Shown piece after piece: positions 44,018 to 53,412 of a stretch of 64,000 nucleotides of DNA. The DNA comes from Actinophytocola sp036402745 (GTDB taxonomy: Bacteria > Actinomycetota > Actinomycetes > Mycobacteriales > Pseudonocardiaceae): the NCBI RefSeq assembly GCF_036402745.1, contig NZ_DASWSJ010000245.1:1-64000 (forward strand), read 5' to 3'. Position 1 is the stretch's first letter, and every line of letters starts with the position of its first letter. A program made the position numbers and the translations under genes. The notes under the pieces are model-generated. The model ran no database searches. It worked only from the letters and a program-made list of their open reading frames with translations, and had not been told where the DNA came from.

Positions 44018-45673
44018 ATGACTTCCGGGCGGTACGACTTCGTCATCGTCGGGGGCGGCTCGGCCGGCTCCGTGCTCGCGAACCGGCTCTCCGCCGACCC
44101 CGCGAACCGGGTGCTGGTGCTCGAGGCGGGGCGGCCCGACTATCCGTGGGACGTCTTCATCCACATGCCCGCGGCGCTCACCTTCCCGATCGGCAGCCGG
44201 TTCTACGACTGGCGCTATTCCTCCGAGCCCGAGCCGGCCATGCACGGGCGGCGCATCTACCACGCGCGCGGCAAGGTCCTCGGTGGCTCCAGCAGCATCA
44301 ACGGGATGATCTTCCAGCGCGGCAACCCGATGGACTACGAGCGCTGGGCGGCCGACCCGGGCATGGCGGCGTGGGACTACGCGCACTGCCTGCCCTACTT
44401 CTCCCGCATGGAGGACTGCACGGCCGCGGCGGCCGACGACGAGTTCCGCGGGCACGGCGGCCCGCTCGTGCTCGAGCGCGGGCCGGCCACCAACCCCCTG
44501 TTCGCCGCGTTCTTCGAGGCGGTGCAGCAGGCCGGCTACCCGCTCACCGACGACGTCAACGGGTTCCGCCAGGAGGGCTTCGCGCCGTTCGACCGCAACG
44601 TCCACAGAGGACGGCGCTGGTCCGCGTCGAAGGCCTACCTGCGCCCGGCCCGCCGCCGCCCCAACCTCGACGTCGTCACCCGGGCCATGGTCACCCGGAT
44701 CCTCTTCGCCGGGGACCGCGCGACCGGCGTCGAGTACGGCCGGGGCCGCCGCGTCGAGGCCGGCGAGGTCATCCTCTGCGGCGGCGCCATCAACACGCCC
44801 CAGCTGCTGCAACTGTCCGGTGTGGGCAATGCGGGCGAGCTGCGGGCGCTGGGCGTCGACGTCGTCGCGGACCTGCCCGGCGTCGGCGAGAACCTGCAGG
44901 ACCACCTCGAGGTCTACATCCAGTACGCCTGCACCCAGCCGGTGTCGATGCAGCCCTACCTGAAGTGGCGGCACCGCCCGTGGATCGGCGCCAAGTGGCT
45001 GTTCCTGCGCAGCGGGCCGGGTGCGACCAACCACTTCGAGGGCGGGGGCTTCGCGCGCGGCAACGCCGAGGTCGCCTACCCCAACCTGATGTTCCACTTC
45101 CTCCCGATCGCCGTGCGCTACGACGGCTCCGCCCCGGCCGGCGGGCACGGCTACCAGGTGCACGTCGGTCCGATGTACTCCGACGCGCGGGGCTCGGTGA
45201 AGATCACCAGCACGGACCCGCGCGAGCACCCGGCGCTGCGGTTCAACTACCTGACCACCGACCAGGACCGGCGCGAGTGGGTCGAGGCCGTGCACGTCAC
45301 CCGGGACCTGCTCGACCAGCCCGCGCTCGCGCCGTTCAACGGCGGCGAGATCTCGCCGGGCCCGGCGGTCCGGACCGACGAGGAGATCCTCGACTGGGTC
45401 GCGCGCGAGGGCGAGACCGCGCTGCACCCGTCGTGCACGGCGAAGCTGGGCGTGGGCCCGGACGCGGTCGTCGACCCCGGCTCGATGGGCGTGCACGGGC
45501 TGGCGAACCTGCGGGTCGTGGACGCCTCGGTGTTGCCCTACGTCACCAACGGCAACATCTACGCACCGGTCATGATGGTCGCCGAGAAGGCCGCGGACCT
45601 GATTCTCGGTGACACACCGTTACCTCCGGCAGCCGTCGAGTTCTATCGATACCAAGGTGAACAACACTCTTGA
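44018..45673 (+). CDS. betA: Choline dehydrogenase (GMC oxidoreductase)
   Basis: This FAD enzyme of 551 residues oxidises choline to betaine aldehyde. The FAD motif is VIVGGGSAGSVLANRL, the GMC signature is RGKVLGGSSSINGM, and the active-site His lies in LHPSCTAKLG with the Asn in YVTNGNIYAP. Length and motifs fit BetA closely. It is followed by betB and a ProVWX-type importer, completing a choline-to-glycine-betaine osmoprotection module. The start ATG at 44018 has weak ribosome-site sequence. Confidence 0.93.
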   Translation: MTSGRYDFVIVGGGSAGSVLANRLSADPANRVLVLEAGRPDYPWDVFIHMPAALTFPIGSRFYDWRYSSEPEPAMHGRRIYHARGKVLGGSSSINGMIFQRGNPMDYERWAADPGMAAWDYAHCLPYFSRMEDCTAAAADDEFRGHGGPLVLERGPATNPLFAAFFEAVQQAGYPLTDDVNGFRQEGFAPFDRNVHRGRRWSASKAYLRPARRRPNLDVVTRAMVTRILFAGDRATGVEYGRGRRVEAGEVILCGGAINTPQLLQLSGVGNAGELRALGVDVVADLPGVGENLQDHLEVYIQYACTQPVSMQPYLKWRHRPWIGAKWLFLRSGPGATNHFEGGGFARGNAEVAYPNLMFHFLPIAVRYDGSAPAGGHGYQVHVGPMYSDARGSVKITSTDPREHPALRFNYLTTDQDRREWVEAVHVTRDLLDQPALAPFNGGEISPGPAVRTDEEILDWVAREGETALHPSCTAKLGVGPDAVVDPGSMGVHGLANLRVVDASVLPYVTNGNIYAPVMMVAEKAADLILGDTPLPPAAVEFYRYQGEQHS

Positions 45674-45718
45674 CGTTGCTCGCGCGGTAGACAAGGGTTT
45701 CCCCATTAAGCACTAGCG

Positions 45719-45731
45719 TGCACGATACGCA
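45719..45731. promoter_or_regulatory. Shared bet motif upstream of betB
   Basis: TGCACGATACGCA, 29 bp before betB, differs at one base from the reverse complement of the betA site. It lies in the 87-bp gap between betA and betB, so betB may have its own controlled promoter. No bet regulator gene is adjacent in the window. Confidence 0.5.
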
Positions 45732-45760
45732 ACGCCACGACGATCGTGAGGACAGTTCGC

Positions 45761-47230
45761 ATGGCGGAGCTGTACATCGGGGGCGAGTGGCGGGAGCCGG
45801 CCGGCGGCGGTCGGCGGGACATCCGTTGCCCCGCCGACGGCAGCCTCGTCGCGACCGTCGCGGAGGCCACCGCCGCCGACACGGCGGCGGCGATTCTCGC
45901 GGCGCGCCAAGCCTTCGACGCCGGTGACTGGCCGGGCACGCCGGCCGGGCAGCGGGGCGCGCTGCTGCTGCGCGTCGCCGGCCTCCTCGAGCGCGACGCC
46001 AAGGACCTCGCCCGCGCGGAGTCGCTCGACACCGGCAAGCGGCTCGTCGAGAGCGAGTACGACATCGCCGACGTCGCGGCCTGCTTCCGTTACTACGGCG
46101 GCATCGCGGGCACCGACGCCGGCCGCGTGGTCGACACCGGCCGGGCCGACGCGCAGAGCCGCGTGGTGCACGAGCCGGTCGGCGTGTGCGGGCTCATCAC
46201 GCCGTGGAACTACCCGCTGCTGCAGACGTCCTGGAAGGTCGCGCCCGCGCTCGCGGCCGGCAACACGTTCGTCCTCAAGCCCAGCGAGCTCACCCCGTCC
46301 ACCGCGATCCTGCTCATGCGCCTGCTCGAGGAGGCGGGCCTGCCGGCCGGCGTGGCCAACCTCGTGCTGGGCGCCGGTCCCGAGGCGGGCGCGCCGCTGG
46401 CCGAGCACGACGCCGTCGACCTCGTGTCGTTCACCGGTGGCCTCGCGACCGGCCGGCAGGTCATGGCCGCCGCCGCGGGGACGGTGAAGAAGGTCGCGCT
46501 GGAGCTCGGGGGCAAGAACCCCAATGTGGTGTTCGCCGACGCCGACCTGCCCACCGCGATCGACTTCGCGCTGACCGCGGTGTTCCTGCACTCCGGCCAG
46601 GTCTGCTCGGCCGGCGCGCGGCTCGTGGTCGAGGACGCGGTCCACGACGAGGTGGTCGACGAGGTCGTCCGGCGCGCGCGGGACATCCGGCTCGGCGGAC
46701 CGTTCGATGTGGACGCCGAGACAGGCCCGCTGATCTCCGCGGCGCACCGGGACAAGGTGTCGGCCTATGTGGACACCGGGGTCGCGGAGGGCGCGGTGCT
46801 GCGCTGCGGCGGCAGGCCACCCGGCGATCCGGCGCTGGGCAAGGGCTTCTACTACCTGCCAACGGTTCTGGACGAGTGCCACCAGGGCATGACCGTGGTG
46901 CACGAGGAGTCCTTCGGCCCGGTGCTCACCGTCGAGCGGTTCACCGGCGAGGACGACGCGGTGCGCATCGCCAACGACACCACCTACGGCCTCGCCGGCG
47001 CGGTGTGGACCCAGGACGCGGGAAAAGCACAGCGCGTCGCGGGAAGACTGCGGCACGGCACCGTATGGATCAACGACTACCACCCGTACGTCCCGCAGGC
47101 CGAGTGGGGCGGGTACGGCCGGTCCGGCCTCGGCCGTGAGCTCGGCCCGTCCGGGCTCGGCGAGTACCGCGAGACCAAGCACATCTGGCACACCATCGAT
47201 CCGAAGCCGCAGTTCTGGTTCCACGCTTGA
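45761..47230 (+). CDS. betB: Betaine-aldehyde dehydrogenase
   Basis: This 489-residue NAD(P)-dependent aldehyde dehydrogenase converts betaine aldehyde to glycine betaine. It has the cofactor region PWNYPLLQTSWK, the catalytic Glu in LELGGKNPNVV and the catalytic Cys in HSGQVCSAGARL. The C-terminal QAEWGGYGRSGLGRE is typical. GTGAGGAC precedes ATG 45761 by seven bases. It sits between betA and the betaine/choline importer genes. Confidence 0.93.
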   Translation: MAELYIGGEWREPAGGGRRDIRCPADGSLVATVAEATAADTAAAILAARQAFDAGDWPGTPAGQRGALLLRVAGLLERDAKDLARAESLDTGKRLVESEYDIADVAACFRYYGGIAGTDAGRVVDTGRADAQSRVVHEPVGVCGLITPWNYPLLQTSWKVAPALAAGNTFVLKPSELTPSTAILLMRLLEEAGLPAGVANLVLGAGPEAGAPLAEHDAVDLVSFTGGLATGRQVMAAAAGTVKKVALELGGKNPNVVFADADLPTAIDFALTAVFLHSGQVCSAGARLVVEDAVHDEVVDEVVRRARDIRLGGPFDVDAETGPLISAAHRDKVSAYVDTGVAEGAVLRCGGRPPGDPALGKGFYYLPTVLDECHQGMTVVHEESFGPVLTVERFTGEDDAVRIANDTTYGLAGAVWTQDAGKAQRVAGRLRHGTVWINDYHPYVPQAEWGGYGRSGLGRELGPSGLGEYRETKHIWHTIDPKPQFWFHA

Positions 47231-47273
47231 GGTTGGCGCGCGAACCATCGCTACAGTCCGAAAGGGGCCGGCC

Positions 47274-48317
47274 GTGACGACCAACGCCGATCCGGTGATC
47301 TCGGTCCGCGACCTGTGGAAGGTGTTCGGCCCCAAGGCCGAGCGAGTTGTCGGCGACCCCGGGCTGACCTCGCTGTCGCGCCGCGAGCTGCTGAGCAGAA
47401 CCGGCTGCACGGCCGCGGTCCGCGAGGTCACCTTCGACGTCGCGCCCGGCGAGGTGTTCGTCGTGATGGGCCTGTCCGGCTCGGGGAAGTCCACGCTCGT
47501 GCGCTGCCTCACCCGGCTGATCGAGCCGACCGCCGGCGAGGTGACGTTCGAGGGCGAGGACATCCGGGCCGCGGACCAGAAGCGGCTGCGTGAGCTGCGC
47601 CGGCGCAAGTTCGCCATGGTGTTCCAGCACTTCGGCCTGCTCCCGCACCGCAGCGTCATCGAGAACGTCGCGTTCGGACTGGAGATCCGCGGCATCGGCA
47701 AGGCCGACCGCCGCCGCCGCGCCGGCGAGGTGATCGAGCTCGTCGGCCTCGCCGGCTACGAGCGCTCCTACCCCGACCAGCTCTCCGGCGGCATGCAGCA
47801 GCGGGTCGGCCTCGCCCGCGCGCTCGCCGTCGACCCGGACGTGCTGCTGTTCGACGAGCCGTTCTCCGCGCTCGACCCGCTGATCCGGCGGGACATGCAG
47901 CAGGAGGTCATCCGGCTGCACAACGAGGTCGGCAAGACGATGGTGTTCATCACCCACGACCTGTCCGAGGCGCTCAAGCTCGGCGACCGCATCCTCATCA
48001 TGCGCGACGGCGACATGGTCCAGATCGGCACCGGCGACGAGCTCGTCGGCGCACCCGTCGACGGCTACGTCTCCGACTTCGTCCGCGACGTGTCCCGCGC
48101 GCACGTGCTCACCCTGCGCTGGATCATGCGTGAGCCCCGCGCCGACGACCCGCTCGACGGCCCCGAGTTCGCGCCGGACGTCGTGGTGCAGGAGGCGACC
48201 CGCGCGGTGCTCGCCGCCGAGCGGCCGGTCAAGGTGGTGGAGAACGGGGAACTGCTCGGCATCGTGGGCGACGAGGAGATCCTGGCGGTCATCGCCGCGC
48301 AGGAGACCGCGTCATGA
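47274..48317 (+). CDS. proV: Glycine betaine/proline-type ABC transporter ATPase
   Basis: This is a 347-residue ATPase of a ProV/OpuAA-type osmoprotectant importer. It begins with a ProV-like N-terminal region (VFGPKAERV). Walker A is GLSGSGKST, with signature LSGGMQQRVGLARAL, Walker B LLFDEPFSALDPL and switch THDLSEAL. The C-terminal extension resembles one CBS-like segment (VVENGELLGIVGDEE) instead of the two CBS domains of OpuA, so osmotic gating may differ. AAAGGGG lies six bases before GTG 47274. It overlaps the permease start by four bases (ATGA). Confidence 0.92.
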   Translation: MTTNADPVISVRDLWKVFGPKAERVVGDPGLTSLSRRELLSRTGCTAAVREVTFDVAPGEVFVVMGLSGSGKSTLVRCLTRLIEPTAGEVTFEGEDIRAADQKRLRELRRRKFAMVFQHFGLLPHRSVIENVAFGLEIRGIGKADRRRRAGEVIELVGLAGYERSYPDQLSGGMQQRVGLARALAVDPDVLLFDEPFSALDPLIRRDMQQEVIRLHNEVGKTMVFITHDLSEALKLGDRILIMRDGDMVQIGTGDELVGAPVDGYVSDFVRDVSRAHVLTLRWIMREPRADDPLDGPEFAPDVVVQEATRAVLAAERPVKVVENGELLGIVGDEEILAVIAAQETAS

Positions 48318-50335
48318 CCGCCGTCATCGCACCGCCCACCCGGGAACCGGTGCGGCTGACCGACCTCCCGCCGCGCCGGCCGGTGGGCCGGTGGATGCTG
48401 GTGGCCGGGATCCTCCTCGGCTGGCTGGTGCTCTGGCTCGTCTTCCGCGGCCGGGACACCCTCGACCTCGCCCAGTCCGCGCTCACCCCGCTGCACCGCT
48501 GGTTCAACGACCTCAACGACACCATCGGCGCCAGCCGCAACAGCAACCCGGTGTTCCTCTACTTCTTCAACGAGATCCGGCTCGCCGTCGACAACCTCGT
48601 CACCGGCATCCAGTACCTGATCTCCCAGCCGGTGCCCGGCCGCGGCGTGCCGCTGATCGGCTGGCTCGGCGTGGTCGCGATCGCCGGCTACGTCTCCTGG
48701 CTGTCCGGCAACGTCCGGGTCGCGCTCCTCGCCGTGGTCGGGTTCGTGTTCTTCGGCCTGCAGGGGCTGTGGCAGGAGAGCATGGACACGCTGGCGCTCA
48801 CCGCCGCGGCCGTGCTCATCGCGCTGCTCATCGGCATCCCGCTCGGCATCTGGGCGGGGCTCTCGCCGCGGGTCGGCCGGGTGATCACGCCGGTGCTCGA
48901 CTTCATGCAGACCATGCCCACGTTCGTCTACCTCGCGCCGCTGACGCTGTTCTTCCTCATCGGCCCGGCGTCGGCGACGATCGCGACGCTGATCTACGCG
49001 ATGCCGCCGGCCGTGCGGATCACCGCGCACGCCATCGCCTCGGTGCCCGGGGCCAGCGTCGAGGCGGCCGACTCGCTCGGCGCCACCCGGTGGCAGACGC
49101 TGAGGAAGGTGTTGCTGCCGATGGCGAAGCGCACGATCGTGCTGGGCATCAACCAGACGATCATGGCCGCGCTCGCCATGGTGACGATCGCCGCGCTGAT
49201 CGACGCGCCCGGCCTCGGCCAGACGGTGGTCAAGGCCCTGCAGTCGCTCGACGTCGGCACCGCGTTCAACGCGGGCCTCGCGATCGTGGTCATGGCGGTG
49301 GTGCTGGACCGGGTGACCACGGCGGCCGGCGCGCGCGCCGGGGAGCAGCTGCGGCACGCGCGCGGCCCGTCCCGGCTGCGCAGGCCGCTGTTGATCGGCG
49401 GCGGCGTCGTCGCGCTCGTCTGCGCGTACCTGTCCTACACCTACGTCTGGGCGGCGCGGTTCCCCGCCGAGGCCGACATCGGGCCGCGGATCACCCGGGC
49501 GGCCGAGCAGGTGACGCTGTGGGTGCAGGACAACTTCTCGGTGCTCACCAACGGGTTGCGCAACGCCGTCACCACCTCGGTGCTCAACCCGTTCGAGTCG
49601 CTGCTCACCGAGTCGCCGTGGTGGCTGATGTGCGCCGTGGTGATCGCGCTCGCCTACGTGCTGGGCGGGCCGCGCGCGGCCATCGTGTCGGCGGTGTGCC
49701 TCGGCCTGCTGATCGGCACCGGCGTGTGGGGCGACGCGATGACCACGCTGGCCTCGACGATCCTGGCCACGGTCGTGGTGATCGTGATCGGGGTGCTGCT
49801 GGGGGTCTGGATGGGCCGCAGCCGGCGGGTGGACCGGGTGCTGCGGCCGCTGCTGGACGCGGGGCAGACGATGCCGGCGTTCGTGTACCTGGTGCCGTTC
49901 GTCGCGTTGTTCGGCGCGTCCCGGTTCTCGGCGATCGTGGCGGCCGTCGTGTTCGCCGCGCCGGTGGTCATCAAGATCGTCGCGGACGGCATCCGCGGCG
50001 TGTCGGCGACGACCGTCGAGGCGGCGACCGCGGCGGGCGCGGGGACCTGGCAGACGATCGCGAAGGTGCAGCTGCCGATGGCGTCGCGCTCCCTGACGCT
50101 GGCGACGAACCAGGGCCTGATCTACGTGCTGTCGATGGTCGTGGTCGGCGGGCTGGTCGGGGCCGGCGCGCTGGGCTACGACGTCGTCGCGGGGTTCTCC
50201 CAGGGGCAGCTCTACGGCAAGGGGCTCGCGGCCGGGCTGGCGATCGTGCTGCTCGGCATCATGCTCGACCGAATCACGCAGGCCGCGGCCCGCCGGACCG
50301 CGAGCTCAACCCGAGGAGGAGGACGGTCACGATGA
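48314..50335 (+). CDS. proW: Osmoprotectant ABC permease with two fused permease domains
   Basis: This is a 673-residue protein containing two BPD_transp_1 domains in tandem, about residues 160-340 and 490-660. Each has the EAA-like loop (EAADSLGATRWQTL and EAATAAGAGTWQTI). The classical ProW has one such domain and dimerises; this fused form could supply both halves of the pore from one chain. The two domains are clearly divergent, so the duplication is old. Translational coupling on both sides (ATGA overlaps) keeps subunit ratios fixed. Confidence 0.92.
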   Translation: MTAVIAPPTREPVRLTDLPPRRPVGRWMLVAGILLGWLVLWLVFRGRDTLDLAQSALTPLHRWFNDLNDTIGASRNSNPVFLYFFNEIRLAVDNLVTGIQYLISQPVPGRGVPLIGWLGVVAIAGYVSWLSGNVRVALLAVVGFVFFGLQGLWQESMDTLALTAAAVLIALLIGIPLGIWAGLSPRVGRVITPVLDFMQTMPTFVYLAPLTLFFLIGPASATIATLIYAMPPAVRITAHAIASVPGASVEAADSLGATRWQTLRKVLLPMAKRTIVLGINQTIMAALAMVTIAALIDAPGLGQTVVKALQSLDVGTAFNAGLAIVVMAVVLDRVTTAAGARAGEQLRHARGPSRLRRPLLIGGGVVALVCAYLSYTYVWAARFPAEADIGPRITRAAEQVTLWVQDNFSVLTNGLRNAVTTSVLNPFESLLTESPWWLMCAVVIALAYVLGGPRAAIVSAVCLGLLIGTGVWGDAMTTLASTILATVVVIVIGVLLGVWMGRSRRVDRVLRPLLDAGQTMPAFVYLVPFVALFGASRFSAIVAAVVFAAPVVIKIVADGIRGVSATTVEAATAAGAGTWQTIAKVQLPMASRSLTLATNQGLIYVLSMVVVGGLVGAGALGYDVVAGFSQGQLYGKGLAAGLAIVLLGIMLDRITQAAARRTASSTRGGGRSR

Positions 50336-51303
50336 CTACGAAGGTGCGTGGGACGGTGCTGCTCGCCGTGGCCGCTCTCACCCTCGCCGCGTGCAGTGGC
50401 GCGAAGGTGGGCGACAGCTCGAGTGGCGGCGGTGGTGGCGGCAAGAACTGCGGCGACTTCAACATCGCGATCAACCCGTGGGTCGGCTACGAGGCGGACG
50501 CGGCCGTGGTGGCGTACGTGGCGGCGACCGATCTCGGCTGCAACGTGACGAAGAAGGACCTCAAGGAGGAGGTCGCCTGGCAGGGCTTCGGCACCGGCGA
50601 GGTGGATGTCGTGCTGGAGAACTGGGGCCACGACGATCTGAAGAAGAAGTACATCGACAACCAGAAGACCGCCGTGCGCGTGGGCTCGACGGGCAACACG
50701 GGGACCATCGGCTGGTACGTGCCGCCGTGGATGGTCGAGCAGTACCCGGACATCACCGACTACAAGAACCTCGACAAGTACGCGGAGCTGTTCAAGACCT
50801 CGGAGTCCGGCAACCAGGGCCAGCTGCTCGACGGCGACCCGTCGTTCGTCACCAACGACGCGGCGCTGGTGAAGAACCTCGGGCTCAACTTCAAGGTGGT
50901 GTACGCGGGTTCCGAGGCCGCGCTGATCCAGTCGTTCCGGCAGGCGGAGAAGGACCGCAAGCCGATGCTGGGCTATTTCTACGAGCCGCAGTGGTTCCTG
51001 CTGGAGGTCCGGCTGAAGAAGGTCGACCTGCCGCCGTACAAGCCGGGCTGTGACGCGGACGCGGAGAAGGTCGCCTGCGACTACCCGCCCTACGACCTGG
51101 ACAAGATCGCGAGCAAGAAGTTCGCCGACGCCGGCGGCCCCGCGTGGGACCTGGTGAAGAACTTCAAGTGGACCAACGACGACCAGAACCTGGTGGCCAA
51201 GTACATCGCGGTCGACAAGATGACCCCGGAGGACGCGGCCCAGAAGTGGGTCAAGGACAACCGCGACAAGGTGGACGCCTGGCTGAACAAGTCCTCGTCC
51301 TAG
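50332..51303 (+). CDS. proX: Glycine betaine/choline-binding lipoprotein (OpuAC type)
   Basis: This is a 323-residue solute-binding lipoprotein. The signal peptide ends in the lipobox LAAC, a Gly/Ser linker follows, then an OpuAC domain. Several Trp residues that could form the quaternary-ammonium cage lie in INPWVGYE, VAWQGFG, ENWGHDD and GWYVPPWM. The adjacent betA/betB pair suggests choline as a principal ligand. The ATG overlaps the permease stop by four bases. Confidence 0.92.
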   Translation: MTTKVRGTVLLAVAALTLAACSGAKVGDSSSGGGGGGKNCGDFNIAINPWVGYEADAAVVAYVAATDLGCNVTKKDLKEEVAWQGFGTGEVDVVLENWGHDDLKKKYIDNQKTAVRVGSTGNTGTIGWYVPPWMVEQYPDITDYKNLDKYAELFKTSESGNQGQLLDGDPSFVTNDAALVKNLGLNFKVVYAGSEAALIQSFRQAEKDRKPMLGYFYEPQWFLLEVRLKKVDLPPYKPGCDADAEKVACDYPPYDLDKIASKKFADAGGPAWDLVKNFKWTNDDQNLVAKYIAVDKMTPEDAAQKWVKDNRDKVDAWLNKSSS

Positions 51304-51364
51304 CCTCCCTGGCCGACCCGGCCGCCGTGCCCGTCGGCCGGACACTCGGCCACCACCGGGCAGA

Positions 51365-52285
51365 ATGTCCCTCGTGTCGCATGTAGACGTGCCGCCCGCG
51401 TTGCGGCGCAACGTGCTGGAGTCCTGGGGCGCCGCGGGGGAGCGCTGGCTGGGTGAGCTGCCGGGGCTGCTCGACGCGGTCGTCGACGCGTGGTCGCTGG
51501 TGGTCGAGGCGCCGTACGTGCTGAGCTTCAACTGGGTGGCCGCGGTCCGCCGGGCGGACGGCTCCCCGGCGGTGCTCAAGCTCGGCGTGCCCTCGTCCGA
51601 GCACCTCGCCGAGGAGGCGGCCGCGCTCACCAGCTTCGCCGGCGCCGGCGCCGTCCGCCTGCTCGACCGCGACGCCGGCCGCGGCGCGCTGCTGCTGGAA
51701 CGCGCCCACCCCGGCACGATGCTGCGCGACCTGGTCCCGGCGCGCGACGAGGAGGCCACGGCCGTCGCCGTCGGGATCCTGCGCCGGCTGCACGTCGAGC
51801 CAGCCGCCGGCGGGCCGCTGCCGGACCTGGTCCGCTACGGCGGCGCCTTCCGGCGGCTCCCGCGCGAGCACCCCCTCCTGCCGCGCCGGCTGGTGGACCG
51901 GGCGGACCGGCTCTTCGACGAGCTGTGCGCGACCGCGCCCGCGCGCGTGGTCCTGCACGGCGACCTGCACCACGGCAACATCCTGCGCGCCGGCCGCGAG
52001 CCGTGGCTGGCGATCGACCCGCACGGCGTCATCGGCGACCCCGGCTACGAGCTCGCCCCGCTGCTGTACAACCCGGATCCCCGCCACCGCGACGACGGCC
52101 TGCTCGCACTCGTCCCCGCGCGGCTCGAGCAACTGGCCGACGGCCTGGGCATCCCGCTCGACCGCGCGGTGGCGTGGGGCTTCGTCGGCTCGGTGCTGTC
52201 CGAGGTGTGGACCGCGGAAGGCGGCGGCACCCCCGGCGGCCGGCCCCTGGACGTGGCGCGGCTCCTGGAGCCTCGCCTGCCGTGA
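51365..52285 (+). CDS. Aminoglycoside/hydroxyurea phosphotransferase family protein, APH(6)-like
   Basis: This is a 306-residue kinase of the APH_6_hur family, which includes streptomycin 6-kinases. The lysine-containing strand VLKLGVPSSEHLAEEA binds nucleotide, the catalytic loop is VVLHGDLHHGNIL, and the metal site is LAIDPHGVIGDPGYELAPLL. Motifs are complete. Many chromosomal members have no known substrate, so resistance should not be assumed. It stands alone downstream of the betaine importer, with 61 bp between. Confidence 0.87.
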   Translation: MSLVSHVDVPPALRRNVLESWGAAGERWLGELPGLLDAVVDAWSLVVEAPYVLSFNWVAAVRRADGSPAVLKLGVPSSEHLAEEAAALTSFAGAGAVRLLDRDAGRGALLLERAHPGTMLRDLVPARDEEATAVAVGILRRLHVEPAAGGPLPDLVRYGGAFRRLPREHPLLPRRLVDRADRLFDELCATAPARVVLHGDLHHGNILRAGREPWLAIDPHGVIGDPGYELAPLLYNPDPRHRDDGLLALVPARLEQLADGLGIPLDRAVAWGFVGSVLSEVWTAEGGGTPGGRPLDVARLLEPRLP

Positions 52286-52419
52286 CGACGATGCCGGGGA
52301 GCCGGTTGTGGGAGACCCGGGTGGAGGCGGCGCGTTCGCAGGTCAGGATCCAAGCCCTCCCCCTGGGAGGGGTCCCGGCCGGATCGCCGGACACTACTCG
52401 CGTGCCTGAGGAGGTCGTG

Positions 52420-52839
52420 GTGTCCAGTGTCGAGGAGATCCGCGCGGGCCGGCCGCCCGAGGTAGGTGTCGCGCGCGCCCTGTTGATCGTCGTCGTGGTG
52501 TTGTGGGTACCGGTCGCGGGCTACCTCTACGACTCGACGACCGTCGGCGTGGTGGTCCTGGCGATGTTCTTCGTGGTGTTCGGGTCGTTCGGCGCCGTGA
52601 AGGGCAGGCAGGCGGGCCGGCTCATGACGACGATCGCGCTCGCGGTGACCGCCCTGTTCCTGCTGCCGTACTGCTGGCTGGGCTTCCGCGACTCGAACCC
52701 GTACGGCTTCGCCTACGCGTTGCTGGACATCGCCGCGATGGTGCTGTCCGCGATCGCCATGTCGCTGCTGTACCACCCGAACAGCAACCGGTACCTCCAC
52801 CTGGTCACCGTGGCCCGGCAGGCGGGCCGACCCGGCTGA
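52420..52839 (+). CDS. Small integral membrane protein, unknown function
   Basis: I do not recognise a family. The 139-residue product has a short polar N-terminus and about four hydrophobic helices (roughly residues 20-40, 42-60, 68-88, 100-125) ending in a basic tail. AGGAGG lies four bases before GTG 52420, which decides the start over GTG 52402. It is 134 bp behind the kinase gene and converges with the conservon genes. Confidence 0.72.
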   Translation: MSSVEEIRAGRPPEVGVARALLIVVVVLWVPVAGYLYDSTTVGVVVLAMFFVVFGSFGAVKGRQAGRLMTTIALAVTALFLLPYCWLGFRDSNPYGFAYALLDIAAMVLSAIAMSLLYHPNSNRYLHLVTVARQAGRPG

Positions 52840-52887
52840 TGCCGACGGCGCCGGCCCCTGGAATGCGCGGGACAGCCGCCCGGGGCG

Positions 52888-53397
52888 TCAGCCGCGGAGG
52901 TTCGTCAGGCCGCGGCGGACGCGGTCCAGCAGCTCCAGGCCCGGCCGGTCGCCCGGCCCGGTCGGCGTGCGGTGCACGTCGATGAGCCCGAGGCCCGCCA
53001 TGTCGTCCAGCAGGACGCGCACCACGCCGATCGGCAGGGACATCAGGGCGCCGATCTCCGCCACCGACATCGACCGGCGGCACAGGCGGGCCACCACCTG
53101 GTGCTCGCTGCGCAGCGTGTCCAGCCGGTCCTCGGCGCGCGCGGTGGTCGACACCAGCGTCTCGATCTCGAACTGCCAGCTCGACCGGGTCCGGCCGGCG
53201 GTCCAGGCGTACGCGCGGACGGCCGACGCGACCTCCTCGCTCGGGGTGTCGGCCGGCGGCGGCAGCGGCCGGCCGCTCACATACGGCAGCGGCTGGGGGT
53301 CGGGCGGGCGCGGCGGCGGCCGGCCGCCGCGGGTGATCCCGTTGAGCACGTCGGCGTAGGTCAGCTCCGCGGGCTCGGGACCGTCGTCGACACCCAT
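52888..53397 (-). CDS. DUF742 conservon protein (CvnC/MvhC type)
   Basis: This is a 169-residue protein with a proline-rich N-terminus and a C-terminal winged-helix-like DUF742 domain (SEHQVVARLCRRSMSVAEIG). In Streptomyces conservons, the DUF742 protein works with a sensor kinase-like protein, a roadblock protein and a small GTPase. Here it is the last gene of the operon, because the expected GTPase is missing and the next gene runs in the other direction. ATG 53397 is used; a GTG nine bases upstream is possible. Confidence 0.88.
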   Translation of the reverse strand: MGVDDGPEPAELTYADVLNGITRGGRPPPRPPDPQPLPYVSGRPLPPPADTPSEEVASAVRAYAWTAGRTRSSWQFEIETLVSTTARAEDRLDTLRSEHQVVARLCRRSMSVAEIGALMSLPIGVVRVLLDDMAGLGLIDVHRTPTGPGDRPGLELLDRVRRGLTNLRG

Positions 53398-53412
53398 GGC
53401 CACCACGCCGGC

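Noticed and set aside
51365..52285. Dedicated streptomycin resistance gene
   Set aside because: The APH(6)-like motifs are intact but such chromosomal kinases are widespread without known resistance, and there is no biosynthetic context.
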